64,000 nt of DNA from Chionoecetes opilio (lineage: Eukaryota > Arthropoda > Malacostraca > Decapoda > Majidae), in contig JACEEZ010022981.1 in NCBI GenBank assembly GCA_016584305.1, positions 60,001 to 124,000 of the forward strand. Direction: 5' to 3'. Position numbers and translations under genes: made by a program. This document shows, piece by piece, positions 21,692 through 31,965 of this stretch (position 1 is its first letter; every line of letters starts with the position of its first letter). The notes beneath the pieces were generated by a model. It was not told where the DNA came from. It did no database searches and was given only the letters and a program-made list of their open reading frames with translations.

Positions 21692-23686
21692 CAGTGGCGT
21701 AGCTAGGTATTTATGATTGGGTGGGCACCTGGGAGGGCACAGCTGATTATATGGGTGGGCACTAGATGAGCTGAACAAGCCCATACAGCTGAGGAGTTTG
21801 GTGGGGACTGGGGACTTACTTTCACTTACAGTGCCAAGACCCCCCCCCCCCCCCCTTGCATATTTTGCATTCTGACGAATATTAAGAGTTTATCTGATGT
21901 CGTATGGACTATGGAAGGTTATTAGATTTTATTCTAGGAGTGTGTGTTGAGTACTGTAGGGTATCATCCAGTTGCTGATGGAGAACGAAATAAAACAGTC
22001 ATGACAAAAAATGAAATACATATATTACCATTTATACAAAATAGAAATAACATAATTGATACTGAAAATATAAAAAAATGCAGAAGTTTTAAAGCAGCAG
22101 GCAAATAAAATAAAAATTTCCACTGAGAAAGTGAAAATACCTCACTTAAGCAGAATTCTTCTGTTCTTGTGGTTCTCAGCAAACTTATCAACAAATTCTT
22201 CTAAATCAAGGCTTTTAACTCGCCTGCTTTCAATTGACAACACAGCAAGATTACCTAATCTCTCATTGCCCATTGTATTTCTCAGTGTAGTTTTGATTAA
22301 TTTCAGAGCAGAAAAGCTTCCCTCTGCTGAAGCTGATGACACAGGTAATACTACATAAATTTTGGCCAGTCTGTAGAACTCAGGAAATGCCTCTTCATAA
22401 GGACCAAGAATTCTCACTAAATCTAACAGTGATTTGGGCTTTTCATTGTCACTTACATCCTTATAGCGTCTTTCTAACATGCGTTTTGCAGAGTGCAGCT
22501 CATGGTTAAGATCTTCCTCATTAGCACGAAATGCATGAATAAGTCCAGACATTTTCTCAAAAGATAAGAACTCCTTACTTTGTGGATTCAGTGCCTGTAA
22601 TGCTTTCATAAGTTCACATGCTTCATTAATGAAGCGCCTTGTCATTTCTGTTAACATATGATCTAGAATAGGATAGAAGAAGTTAATTCGTGTTGAATCC
22701 TTAACACTGAAATCAGAGTGTGTGCTCCCTGACTGGTTTCCAATATAATCAGTAACAACAAAATCCTGCAATTTTGTAGACAGTTTCAGTTTCCTTGGTG
22801 ATCTACACATTCTACACTCTGAAGTATGAAAACCATGAGCTGCTGAGTTTCTCTCAACTTCATCCCACAAAGCATCAAAAGAGGCTTGGTCTGACCGCAT
22901 TTCTTCAAGGTGGGCTCTTACAGTTTCAATTAATTCTACAGCTTTTACCATGTCAAGATTGGCTGATTGTAGCAAATTTGATGACTGATTTATGCTACCA
23001 AGAATATGTGTCATAATGGCTAGCTTCATAGCAAACCCAGCATCTATTTGAACTAAAAGTCCTCTTGCATCAATAGCTCTGTCAGCATTGCAGTCATTTG
23101 ATAAACCTTCTAGAACACGCAGAACGGCATTCAGTCTCTCTTTCATTACTTTGCAAGTATCATACCTGCAAGCCCATCTGGTATCTGAAAGTCGTTGTAG
23201 CTCTCTAGTTTGCTCATTGGAATACATTTCCTTTTGCACATCCAACCATTTTGCATGGACACTGATCCACTGATGAATACATACAGTTTTTCCAATAATG
23301 AGAAGAACTGTGCAGTCAAGAGTACCAACGTACCAATTAAGTACCAACACAAGGAATTATAGAAAATTTGTAAGGGTAACTGGTGTAATTTAGTTATGTT
23401 CGTTGCTATTAAAAGTGATCAATAGAAAGTATATGAATTTAACTCACTCAGAGGCATGTTTCTTTCTTCCAAGCAGAGGAAAAATATTTATTGTATTTGA
23501 GGTCGAGGGTAAGTCCTCAGTAGAAATTATTTATAATACTCCATGCATGCTCCCTCAGTCCTACCTAGTGGAACACAGTTCCCACACCACACGGCAGCCG
23601 TGGCCAGTGGGTGGGCACCTGGGCGGGCACCGGCTTCTCGTGGGTGGGCACGTGCCCACCCAGGCCCACCCGTAGCTACGCCACTG
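21692..23686 (-). mobile_element. hAT element with 8-bp target duplication
   Basis: The TIRs are CAGTGGCGTAGCTA on the left and its inverse TAGCTACGCCACTG on the right, followed inward on both sides by GGTGGGCAC-type subterminal repeats. The flanks are CTTCCTAC (21,684-21,691) and CTTCCTAT (23,687-23,694), an 8-bp duplication with one change, the hAT signature. It encodes a 5'-truncated transposase on the minus strand. The 1,995-bp length suggests an internal deletion. Confidence 0.9.
22142..23340 (-). pseudogene. hAT transposase, 5'-truncated (ZMYM1-like)
   Basis: About 398 codons without a stop on the minus strand, with no convincing ATG at the upstream edge (the longest frame starts with GTG), so the N-terminal part with the zinc finger and first catalytic Asp is missing. 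Recognisable features are KRLSDTRW-like ELQRLSDTRWACRYD near residue 50 and the C-terminal hAT dimerisation region, LPVSSASAEGSFSALKLIKT followed by LRNTMGNERLGNLAVLSI. These place it in the TTF/ZMYM1-like group of hAT transposases, which cut and paste DNA as multimers. It ends at TGA (22,142-22,144). The intact frame suggests a recent insertion, but the truncation should make it inactive alone. Confidence 0.8.
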
Positions 23687-24109
23687 CTTCCTATAGCATC
23701 ACGCTACGCCACCAACACCCTCTACAGGCCGTGTAATAGGTAGTAATTATTAGTGACTTGAAAAATACCGCCACGACTGCGATATGTGGCAACACCTGTG
23801 GACCCCGCTATACAGATTCCACTTGTAACCTTTGCAATAGCCTGTTGTCAGGGGATTGTAGCGCTATATAGGTAGAGCAGGGAGTGAAGGGGGATATAGT
23901 GAAGGGAGTAATAGGTGTGTCATGGGGTACAAAAGGGAGGAAGTAAGGAAAGCAAAGCGGTTTTATACTGCAATTTTTTCTGATAATAGCGAGCGGGAGT
24001 GACCAGTGAGACGAGGTAGCGTCATCGTGACGTCACGGTGACGTCACGATAACAAGACGCACGTAACAAATACGTGAAGTCTGAACCGGGCTTTAGAGTT
24101 AGTTATATA

Positions 24110-24161
24110 TAGAGAGAGAGAGAGTGTGTGTGTTGGAGTGAGAGAGAATAAAAGTGTGGGT

Positions 24162-24227
<66 letters not shown>

Positions 24228-24279
24228 GGAGAGAGAGAGAGAGGAGGGAGGAGAGAGAGAGAGGGTGTTAAGAGTTAGT

Positions 24280-24331
<52 letters not shown>

Positions 24332-24974
24332 TGTGTGTGTTGGAGTGAGATAATAAAAGTGTATGGGTTAGAGAGAGAGAGAGTGTTAGTTATTTAGAGA
24401 GGTAGAGAGTGTTAGTTAGTTAGAGAGAGAAAGTGTTAGTTAGAGAGAGAGAGTGTTAGTTAGTTAGAGAGAGGAGAGAGTGTTAGTTAGAGAGAGAGAG
24501 AGTGTTAGTTAGTTAGAGAGAGAGAGAGTGTTAGTTAGAGAGAGAGAGAGAGAGTGTTAGTTAGGTAGAGAGAGAGTGTTAGTTAGAGAGAGAGAGTGTT
24601 AGTTAGGTAGAGAGAGAGAGTGTTAGTTAGTTAGAGAGAGAGAGTGTTAGTTAGGTAGAGAGAGAGAGTGTTAGTTAGTTAGAGAGAGAGAGTGTTAGTT
24701 AGAGAGAGAGAGAGTGTTAGTTAGTTAGAGAGAGAGAGAGGAGAGTGTTAGTTAGGTAGAGAGAGTGTTAGTTAGTTAGAGAGAGAGAGAGTGTTAGTTA
24801 GAGAGAGAGAGTGTGTTAGTTAGTTAGAGAGAGAGTGTGTTAGTTAGAGAGAGAGAGAGTGTTAGTGTTAGAGAGAGAGAGAGAGTGTTAGTTAGAGAGA
24901 GAGAGAGAGAGAGAGAGAGATGTTATAGTTAGTTAGAGAGAGAGAGTTAGTTAGTTAGAGAGAGAGTGTTTAGT

Positions 24975-25054
<80 letters not shown>

Positions 25055-25335
25055 TAGTTAGAGAGAGAGTGTTAGTTAGTTAGAGAGAGAGAGTGTGTTA
25101 GTTAGAGAGAGAGAGAGAGAGTGTTAGTTAGGTAGAGAGAGAGTGTTAGTTAGAGAGAGAGAGAGAGTGTTAGTTAGGTAGAGAGAGAGAGTGTTAGTTA
25201 GAGAGAGAGAGTGTTAGTTAGAGAGAGAGAGTGTTAGTTAGTTAGAGAGAGAGAGTGTTAGTTAGAGAGAGAGAGAGAGTGTTAGTTAGGTAGAGAGAGA
25301 GAGTGTTAGTTAGAGAGAGAGTGTTACTTAGAGAG
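24110..25335. repeat. GA / GTTAGTTAG composite satellite
   Basis: About 1.2 kb of (GA)n alternating with GTGTTAGTTAG, giving units of about 20-45 bases with variable numbers of GA. The strand bias is complete. Open frames here encode only Arg-Glu repeats and are not genes. Confidence 0.95.
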
Positions 25336-25444
25336 AATATATTTTAGTCAAATGAGTTTTTAATTATATTTTCATCTGACAATAAAAGTAAAAATTTAGC
25401 TTAGGTACTGATCATGACGAATTTATGGGAAGAAAATAATAGAA

Positions 25445-25590
25445 AGAATTAGGAAGAAGTGAAGGAAGGAAGGAAGGAAGGAAGAAGTGAGGGAAGGAAG
25501 AAAGGAAGAAGGGAAGGAAGGAAGAATTGAAGGAAGGAAAGAAGGAAAAAAAAAAAAAAAAAAGGAAGGAACTGAATGGAAGGAAGGAAA
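25445..25590. repeat. GGAA/AAGG microsatellite
   Basis: Imperfect tetranucleotide AAGG repeats interrupted by an A run near 25,546-25,563. Confidence 0.9.
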
Positions 25591-26019
25591 AATGACGTCA
25601 CAAAAATCACCTCAGTGACCCGGAAGACATCAGGGCAGACATTCAGAGAGAGTTAAAGGGCGCGGTGTTTAGCTTAACTAACTTCCTCTATTTGTACAAC
25701 CCGGAAGTCGCGGGGATTCTGGTACGAGATATGGGAGTGGCGCTACGGTGTCACTATGGGCTTCGATAGCTGATTGGCTGAGCGAGTACAATTACGTCAC
25801 AGCCTCGCCAGCGAATCACATAGTATTTCTCAAAAAGTTTCAGCCAATCACAAGGCTTCCACGCTCTCAGCTATGTTTATAAACAAATTTATCATCCACA
25901 CCAAAATGTTCCACCCTTCTTCCTCCTCCTCCTCTACCTCCTAGCTTCTCCTTCTCCTTCTCCTCCTCCTCTTCCTCCTCCTAACCTTTTCTTATAGCAG
26001 TTGGTAGTAGTTGTAGTAG

Positions 26020-26106
26020 GAGCTACTATAACTAGCTCCTTAACAGGAGCTACCACGTGTAGGCCTCGCGGCCTCTTGTAGCTTCCTTATTTTCTTATGT
26101 TCTTAT
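26020..26106 (-). mobile_element. 87-bp retroposon-like insert, empty site known
   Basis: This stretch, containing TAGGCCTCGCGGCCTCTTG and TAGCTTCCTTATTTTCTTAT, is absent at the matching position of the 31.6 kb copy, where the flanks join directly. Fragments of the same family are at 30,403-30,445 and, longer, at 56,488-56,830. Confidence 0.7.
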
Positions 26107-26352
26107 GTAGCAGCAGTAATAAGCCGTGTTTTTATCGTCCCAGCACCGTCTTGGATTACGAAGACCACTCCAATAACACTTGCTGAAATGTGTGTTATGC
26201 TGCTTTGTGATATTGTTTGCAATGTTTTAGACTGATTATTATTTCGGCCCCTACCAAGCTTGTTGTGTTGTTGTCGCAGAGACCAATCCGTTTTCAATTG
26301 CGAGAAAAAACGGTCTTCGTACCAAGACGATGCTTGGACGACAAAAGCACGG

Positions 26353-26376
26353 CTATAGTAGTAGTAGCAGCAGTAA

Positions 26377-26440
<64 letters not shown>
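26353..26440. repeat. AGT trinucleotide microsatellite
   Basis: About 28 AGT triplets with a few AGC/AAT changes, inside repeat family R. Poly-Val and poly-Leu readings are artefacts. Confidence 0.95.
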
Positions 26441-26441
<1 letters not shown>

Positions 26442-26716
26442 ATGAAGGAGGAGGAATTAGGTAGAGGAAGAAGGGAAGAATAAAGGGTAAGAGAAAGAAG
26501 GATGAGGAGGAAAATACCTTGTCTGTCGCAGAGCCGTGTGGTGAGTCATGGTCAGATGCCATCGTTCGCCACTCGGCTCATCACCTCATAACAAACTCAT
26601 CACGAGCGGATGGCATTGTAATATGGCCTAATTTCATTTGTATACTTGCCCTGTTCAGTTCTTGAGTCAGAAAACATCATATATACTCAATTTATGAGTA
26701 TTTTTATGTATATTGC

Positions 26717-27590
26717 GTGCTCTACAACTGCCTAGAGGCAGTTGCTGGTTTTGACAGCTCAACGTCTTTAAATACGTCATCAATGTGCCTGCAGAATGCC
26801 AAAAGTTGCCCAGAACAGCTGTTGGAAGTCGCTAGGTCGTGCAGACCGGAAGTAAGCCTCTCTGAATGTAGCCCCAGGGCAGACATTCAGAAAGAGTTAA
26901 AGGGCACGGTGTTTAGCTTAACTAACTTCCTCTATTTGTACAACCCGGAAGTCGCGGGGATTCTGGTACGAGATATGGCAGTGGCGCTACGGTGTCACTA
27001 TGGGTGATCTTTTCCGCTTGATAATCTCTCTATTCGTAACTGGTCTTCCTGCCATTTGGGGGAAGCAACCACCCCGGGAGGCGGGTCACAAACCCCGGCT
27101 AACACCCGATACCCATCACGGCTGGATGGACAAGGGCTTGGGGTTTTATTAAGGAAAAGGGAGCCATTATACCTTCAGTCTGATGCGTGGCGGTTGGTGG
27201 CAGCTACCCGCCGGGGTGGTGAGGCGAGGTGGTCTCGGTCAGGGTCTCGGTGAGGTGCCGCCGTTCACCACTAGGCTCATCACCCCATAAAACTCACCAT
27301 GAGGGTAGGAGATAGGTTTAAGGCCTAATTTCATTTGTATACTTGCCCTGTTCAGTTCTTGAGTCAGAAAACATCATATATACTCAATTTATGAGTATTT
27401 TTATGTATATTGCGTGCTCTACGCCACCCCTACCGTGGTCGCTTTGTTTTGACAGCTTAACGTCTTTAAGTACGTCTGCAGAATGCCAAAAGTTGCCCAG
27501 AACAGCTGTTGGAAGTCGCTAGGTCGTGCAGACCGGAAGTAAGCCTCTCTGAATGTAGCCCCAGAGGGGGAGGATGCGTCGCCTTCACTG
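26717..27590 (+). repeat. Family R, rearranged partial copies
   Basis: A segment with GTTTTGACAGCT and AATGCCAAAAGTTGCCCAGA occurs at 26,740-26,870 and again at 27,450-27,565. The GGGCAGACATTCAGAAAGAG start recurs at 26,878-27,010, and the TTCATTTGTATACTTGCCC end recurs at 27,330-27,420. The two partial copies surround a SINE fragment. Confidence 0.75.
27055..27215 (-). mobile_element. tRNA-Val-type SINE fragment
   Basis: The inverse of the body at 50,170-50,260: AACCACCCCGGGAGGCGGGT and GGCTAACACCCGATACCCAT are the inverse of that body's sequence. The tRNA head is missing. Confidence 0.7.
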
Positions 27591-27885
27591 CTCCCGGTAA
27601 GTCCACCTTTCTACCCATTATCCCTTCCTAGATCCATTATTTCTACATCTTTTCAATGTGTTGAGTGTTATACAGTGAAGGTTATGCATGAGCAGTGTAT
27701 AAGATAGTGAAGAATTGTGATTTAGGAAGAATTTAATAACTTTTTTTTTTTACATATTTGACGGACATTTAAATTAGTTAGTTAGTTTTTGTTTTGTTTG
27801 TTATTGTTCATGGTGGTGATTGTGGTGGTCATCCTCCTCCTTGTTAACTATATGCAATTGCCTCGTTAAATGGTTCAGAATAGCT
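27591..27885. other. Spacer, no gene seen
   Basis: A CCCGGTAAGTCC at about 27,594 looks like a splice donor, but no supported exon precedes it. Confidence 0.5.
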
Positions 27886-27887
27886 AA

Positions 27888-28035
27888 GGAGGCGGAGGAG
27901 GAAGAAGAGGAGGAGGAAGAGAAGGAGAAGGAAGAGGAGGAGAAGGAGAAAGAAGAAGGAGGAGGAGGAAGAGGAGGAGAAGTAGGAAGAGGAAGAAGAG
28001 GAGAAGGAGGAAGAAGAGGAGGAGGAGGAGTTGAT
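27888..28035. repeat. GGA/GAA microsatellite
   Basis: Purine-only run of GGA, GAA and AGA triplets; Glu- or Ser-rich readings are artefacts. Confidence 0.95.
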
Positions 28036-28081
28036 AAGTATGGAGCTATTTCATTTTTAAATATATTCATCTGTTTGCTGT

Positions 28082-29358
28082 CTTATATATCTATCTATCT
28101 ATCTATCTATTTAAATACATCTATATCTATCTGTATCTATCTGTTTGTCTGTCTGTCTATCTATCTCTCTAAGTCTGTCTATCTATATATATGTCTGCCT
28201 GTATGTATATGTATCTGTCTGTGTATCTGTCTATATCTATAGATCTATCTCGGTCTATCTGTCTATGTATCTGTCTATATCTATAGATCTATCTCGGTCT
28301 ATCTGTCTGTCTATATCTGTCTATCTATATATATATGTCTGTCTAATTATATCTGTGTCTGTCTGTCTGTCTGTCTGTATATCTGTCTGTGTGTCTGTCT
28401 GTCTGTTTGTCTGTCTATCTGTCTGTGTCACTGTTTGTCTGTATCTGCCTGTGTCTGTCTGTCTCTGTCTGTTTGTCTGTCTATCTGTCTGTGTGTCTGT
28501 GTCTAATTATGTCTATCTGTCTGTATTTCTATATGTCTGTCTGTCTGTGTGTCTGTCTAATTCTGTCTCTGTCTAATTCTGGCTATCTCTGTCTGTCTGT
28601 GTGTCTGTCTAATTCTGTCTGTCTGTCTAATTATGTCTATATGTCTGTCTGTCTGTGTGCCTGTCTAATTCTGTGTCTGTCTAATTCTGTGTCTGTCTAA
28701 TTCTGTCTGTGTCTAATTCTGTCTATCTCTGTCTATATGTCTGTGTCTGTGTGTTTGTCTAATTCTGTCTGTGTCTAATTCTGTCTATCTCTGTCTATAT
28801 GTCTGTGTCTGTGTGTCTGTCTAATTCTGTGTCTGTCTAATTCTGTCTGTGTCTAATTCTGTCTATCTCTGTCTATATGTCTGTCTGTCTGTGTGTCTGT
28901 CTAATTCTGTCTGTCTGTCTAATTCTGTCTATCTCTGTCTATATGTCTGTCTGTCTAATTATGTCTGTCTGTCTATCTCTGTCTATATGTCTGTCTGTCT
29001 GTGTGTCTGTCTAATTTTGTGTCTGTCTAATTATGTCTGTGTCTAATTCTGTCTGTCTAATTCTGTCTATCTCTGTCTATATGTCTGTCTGTCTGTGTGT
29101 CTGTCTAATTCTGTGTGACTGTCTAATTCTGTCTATCTCTGTCTATATGTCTGTCTGTCTTGTCTAATTATGTCTATCTGTCTGTCTGTCTGTCTGTCTA
29201 TATCTATCTATATGTATATATTTTTCTGTGTGTCTGTCTGTCTGTCTATATGTCTGTCTATCTATCTATCTGTCTGTCTGTCTGTCTATCTGTCTATATA
29301 TATATCTATCTATCTATTATCTATTTATATATCTGTATATGTCTGTCTGTTTGTCATT
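28082..29358. repeat. TCTG/TCTA tetranucleotide satellite, 1.3 kb
   Basis: Mixed TCTG and TCTA repeats. From about 28,500 onward they form a higher-order pattern with TCTAATTCTG and TCTATCTCTGTCTATATG recurring every 60-110 bases. Cys/Leu/Ser-rich frames are not genes. Confidence 0.95.
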
Positions 29359-29369
29359 ATGGTCATGAA

Positions 29370-29599
29370 CAGTGGCGTAGCTACGGGGGCCCGGGGGTGG
29401 CGCGTACCCCTCCCGTGATAATCCTGTGCCACCCCCCCCCCTGGCCATGGCTGAGGTATTCTGTACAATGCGTTAATACCCACCACTAATCTGATCCTAG
29501 ACTATGCCCTGATACCCTTCTATGGGGCATCACAGTGGCCCCGCTTGCCTAGTGCCCCCCCAGGTACCCCTCATGGATAGATACCCAGCCACGCCACTG
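29370..29599. mobile_element. hAT-type MITE with CAGTGGCGTAGCTA ends
   Basis: Begins CAGTGGCGTAGCTACG and ends CCACGCCACTG, the same terminal motif as the hAT at 21,692-23,686. The interior is C-rich, with CCCTGATACCCTTCTATG. No convincing target duplication. A sister copy is at 29,978-30,195. Confidence 0.75.
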
Positions 29600-29977
29600 C
29601 TAACAAACCAATTCAGTCCTTTAACAACCCGTAAATTACGTAGCAAAAAAAAAAAATATCCAACCCACAATCCTCTGCGACGCTGTTAACGAGTTCGAAG
29701 CACTAACGAACCCTATCACTATAAACTTTAACAAAACTATACCCACACTATTACTAACTCACATTTACTAACATTTAAGACTTAGATAACGTTACAGGTC
29801 AAAAATATTGGTCAAAGGTCAACAGGTCAGGGCGTGGGAAGGAAATAAGGGAAATGTTTAGTGTTTCGAAGCAGTGTTGAACAGAGTTTAGCTGCTTGCG
29901 TATTCCCGGGACGAGCGACAGTCGAGGGCGCGCCAGCGATCAGGCAGGGTGTGTGCAGGGCAGCTGGGAGGAGGAAA
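29600..29977. other. Spacer between two MITEs
   Basis: No gene seen. Contains the AGGTCA half-site cluster listed separately. Confidence 0.5.
29796..29829 (+). promoter_or_regulatory. Cluster of nuclear-receptor half-sites
   Basis: Four AGGTCA-type half-sites occur in 34 bp: AGGTCA at 29,796, GGTCA-A-AGGTCA (direct repeat, spacing 1) at 29,810-29,821, and a further AGGTCA at 29,824 (spacing 2). DR1 and DR2 elements of this type bind RXR/HNF4/ecdysteroid-class receptors. No gene is adjacent, so function is unproven. Confidence 0.35.
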
Positions 29978-30195
29978 TAGTGGTGTAGCTACCCCCCCCC
30001 CCCCATGAGAATCCTGAGACCCCCCAGTGCCCCCCAGGTGCCCCCCCACTGGCCCTGGCTGCCGTCATCTGCTTGGACCTGCGACTGACGCTATGCCCAA
30101 TACCCTTCTATGTGGCATCAGAGTGGCCCCTGAGCCCCCCTGCCATAGTGCCCCCCCCCCCAGTGCTTCCCATTGACCCCTTAGCTACGCCGCTG
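29978..30195. mobile_element. hAT-type MITE, second copy
   Basis: Ends are TAGTGGTGTAGCTACC and TAGCTACGCCGCTG, variants of the CAGTGGCGTAGCTA family. The interior shares CCAATACCCTTCTATGTGGC and AGAGTGGCCCC with the 29,370 copy. Confidence 0.75.
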
Positions 30196-30220
30196 CTTGC
30201 ATATACTGCATCTCCTCTCC

Positions 30221-30223
30221 CTC

Positions 30224-30318
<95 letters not shown>
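30221..30318. repeat. CT dinucleotide microsatellite
   Basis: About 45 CT dinucleotides. Ser-Leu or Arg-Glu readings are artefacts. Confidence 0.97.
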
Positions 30319-30321
<3 letters not shown>

Positions 30322-30402
30322 CTTGTTTTCCTTATTGCTTGTTATGACCAATTTTATTCCCTCCTGTATTATAATGATCATCTATTTTCCTTCTATTTAT
30401 TT

Positions 30403-30445
30403 TCTCACGGCCTCTTGTAGCTTCCTTATTTTCTTATGTTCTTAT
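30403..30445 (-). repeat. Fragment of GGCCTCTTGTAGC family
   Basis: CGGCCTCTTGTAGCTTCCTT and ATTTTCTTATGTTCTTAT match the insert at 26,020-26,106. Confidence 0.75.
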
Positions 30446-30465
30446 CATCTTATGAGTGTTATGTA

Positions 30466-30915
30466 GCTTCACCACCACCACCATCACCACCAGTGTGTCG
30501 CCATAGCATAACCCTCACCACCACCCTTGTCTTACAGAACCACCATCACCACCACCACTACCAGAACCACCTCCACCTCCACCACCACTACCACATCCAC
30601 CACCAGTCAACCACCACCACACCACCATCACCACCACCCCACCACCTCCACTACCAGTCAACCATCACCACACCACCACCACCACCACCACCACACCACC
30701 TTCACTACCAGTCAACCACCACCACACCACCATCACCACCACTACCACACCACCATCACCACCACAACACCACCACCACCATCATCACCACCGACCACCA
30801 CCACCACCACACCACCATCACCGCGACCAAACTACCATCACCACCACCACCACCACACCACCACCACCATCGCGACCACACCACCACCATCACCACCACC
30901 ACCATCACCACCACT
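30466..30915. repeat. CCA/CAC trinucleotide satellite
   Basis: About 450 bases of CCA with ACC, ATC and AGT changes, in higher-order units containing CACTACCAGTCAACC. His/Thr/Pro readings are artefacts. Confidence 0.95.
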
Positions 30916-31237
30916 ACGGTTTGATTTTATAAGTTTTGAATTTTTTTAAAAGTAGTATTGATGACATTTTTCTCCTGGCCTTTATATTGAGGTAGTGTAG
31001 GAGTTTTTACACCCTTTATAGCTACCTTCAAACCATTAGTAAACTTTAGGATATTCTAGCTATGTGGTGTCATAGAATGTTATGATGAGATTATGTGATA
31101 GCAGATGATGTATGTGACGATAGGGGACTATTAGGACTATATGATTACAGCAGGAAAGTACAGCAATACATGTACTTAAGAACAGACGTCAGAGAGAGAT
31201 AGACACAGACATTATTCTGCTAGAAGGATGTATATCA
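30916..31237. other. Spacer, no gene seen
   Basis: AT-rich, with no recognisable element. Confidence 0.5.
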
Positions 31238-31264
31238 TTAACCCTTCACGCCCAGATCTTTCCT
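31238..31264 (+). mobile_element. Isolated end of TTAACCCC MITE
   Basis: TTAACCCTTCACGCCCAGATC matches the (inverse) right end of the MITE at 20,105-20,314 and stops where repeat family R begins. Confidence 0.6.
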
Positions 31265-31889
31265 GGGCAGACATTCAGAGAGAGTTAAAGGGCACGGTGT
31301 TTAGCTTAACTAACTTCCTCTATTTGTACAACCCGGAAGTCGCGGGGATTCTGGTACGAGATATGGGAGTGGCGCTACGGTGTCACTATGGGCTTCGATA
31401 GCTGATTAGCTGAGCGAGTACAATGACGTCACAGCCTCGCCAGCGAATCACATAGTATTTCTCAAAAAGTTTCAGCCAATCACAAGGCTTCCACGCTCTT
31501 AGCTGTGTTTATAAACAAATTTATCATCCACACCAAAATGCTCCACCCTTCTTCCTCCTCCACCTCCTAGCTTCTCCTTCTCCTTCTCCTCCTCTTCCTC
31601 CACCTAACCTTGTCTTATAGCAGTTGGTAGTAGTTGTAGTAGTAGCAGCAGTAATAAGCCGTGTTTTTATCGTCCCAGCACCGTCTTGGATTACGAAGAC
31701 CACTCCAATAACACTTGCTGAAATGTGTGTTATACTGCTTTGTGATATTGTTTGCAATGTTTTAGACTGATTATTATTTCGGCCCCTACCAAGCTTGTTG
31801 TGTTGTTGTCGCAGAAACCAATCCGTTTTCAATTGCAAGAAAAAACGGTCTTCGTACCAAGACGATGCTTGGACGACAAATACACGGCT

Positions 31890-31955
31890 ATAGTAGTAGT
31901 AGCAGTAGTAATAGTAGTGGTAGTGGTAGTAGTAGTAGTAGTAGTAGTAGTGGTG
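31890..31955. repeat. AGT microsatellite
   Basis: Same AGT tract as in copy A of family R; another lies at 33,444-33,522. Confidence 0.9.
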
Positions 31956-31965
31956 ATGAAGGAGG

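Larger units (their letters stand above)
20550..24092. mobile_element. Harbinger-like element with nested inserts
   Basis: Left TIR AGCGGGGTTCAGACTACACG and right TIR, read inward, AGCCCGGTTCAGACTTCACG; both continue with GTATTT and then GACGTCA-rich subterminal repeats. The element is flanked by TTA on both sides (20,547-20,549 and 24,093-24,095), matching the 3-bp TTA/TAA target duplication of PIF/Harbinger transposons. No Harbinger transposase is visible. A TA-flanked element (20,931-21,593) and a hAT element (21,692-23,686) lie inside it. Confidence 0.7.
25629..26717 (+). repeat. Dispersed repeat family R, copy A
   Basis: Begins GGGCAGACATTCAGAGAGAG and ends near TTTTTATGTATATTGCG. It matches 31,262-31,965 plus 33,380-33,798 in the same order and orientation. 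A central AGT microsatellite and the SWYEDRFF-type module (26,247-26,345) are included. It carries no complete gene. Copy A has an extra 87-bp insert at 26,020-26,106 that is absent from the other copy. Confidence 0.85.

Noticed and set aside
24154..24348. Arg-Glu-rich frame
   Set aside because: It is the translation of the GA satellite; similar frames at 30,181, 49,743 and 54,423 were rejected for the same reason.
27575..27600. Short first exon ending at CCCGGTAAGT
   Set aside because: A donor-like sequence alone; no conserved peptide, promoter or partner exon.
28145..29489. Cys/Ser/Leu-rich frames of 100-140 residues
   Set aside because: All are readings of the TCTG/TCTA satellite, with a strict 12-base period.
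30436..30949. His/Thr/Pro-rich frames
   Set aside because: Translation of the CCA satellite; open in several frames at once.
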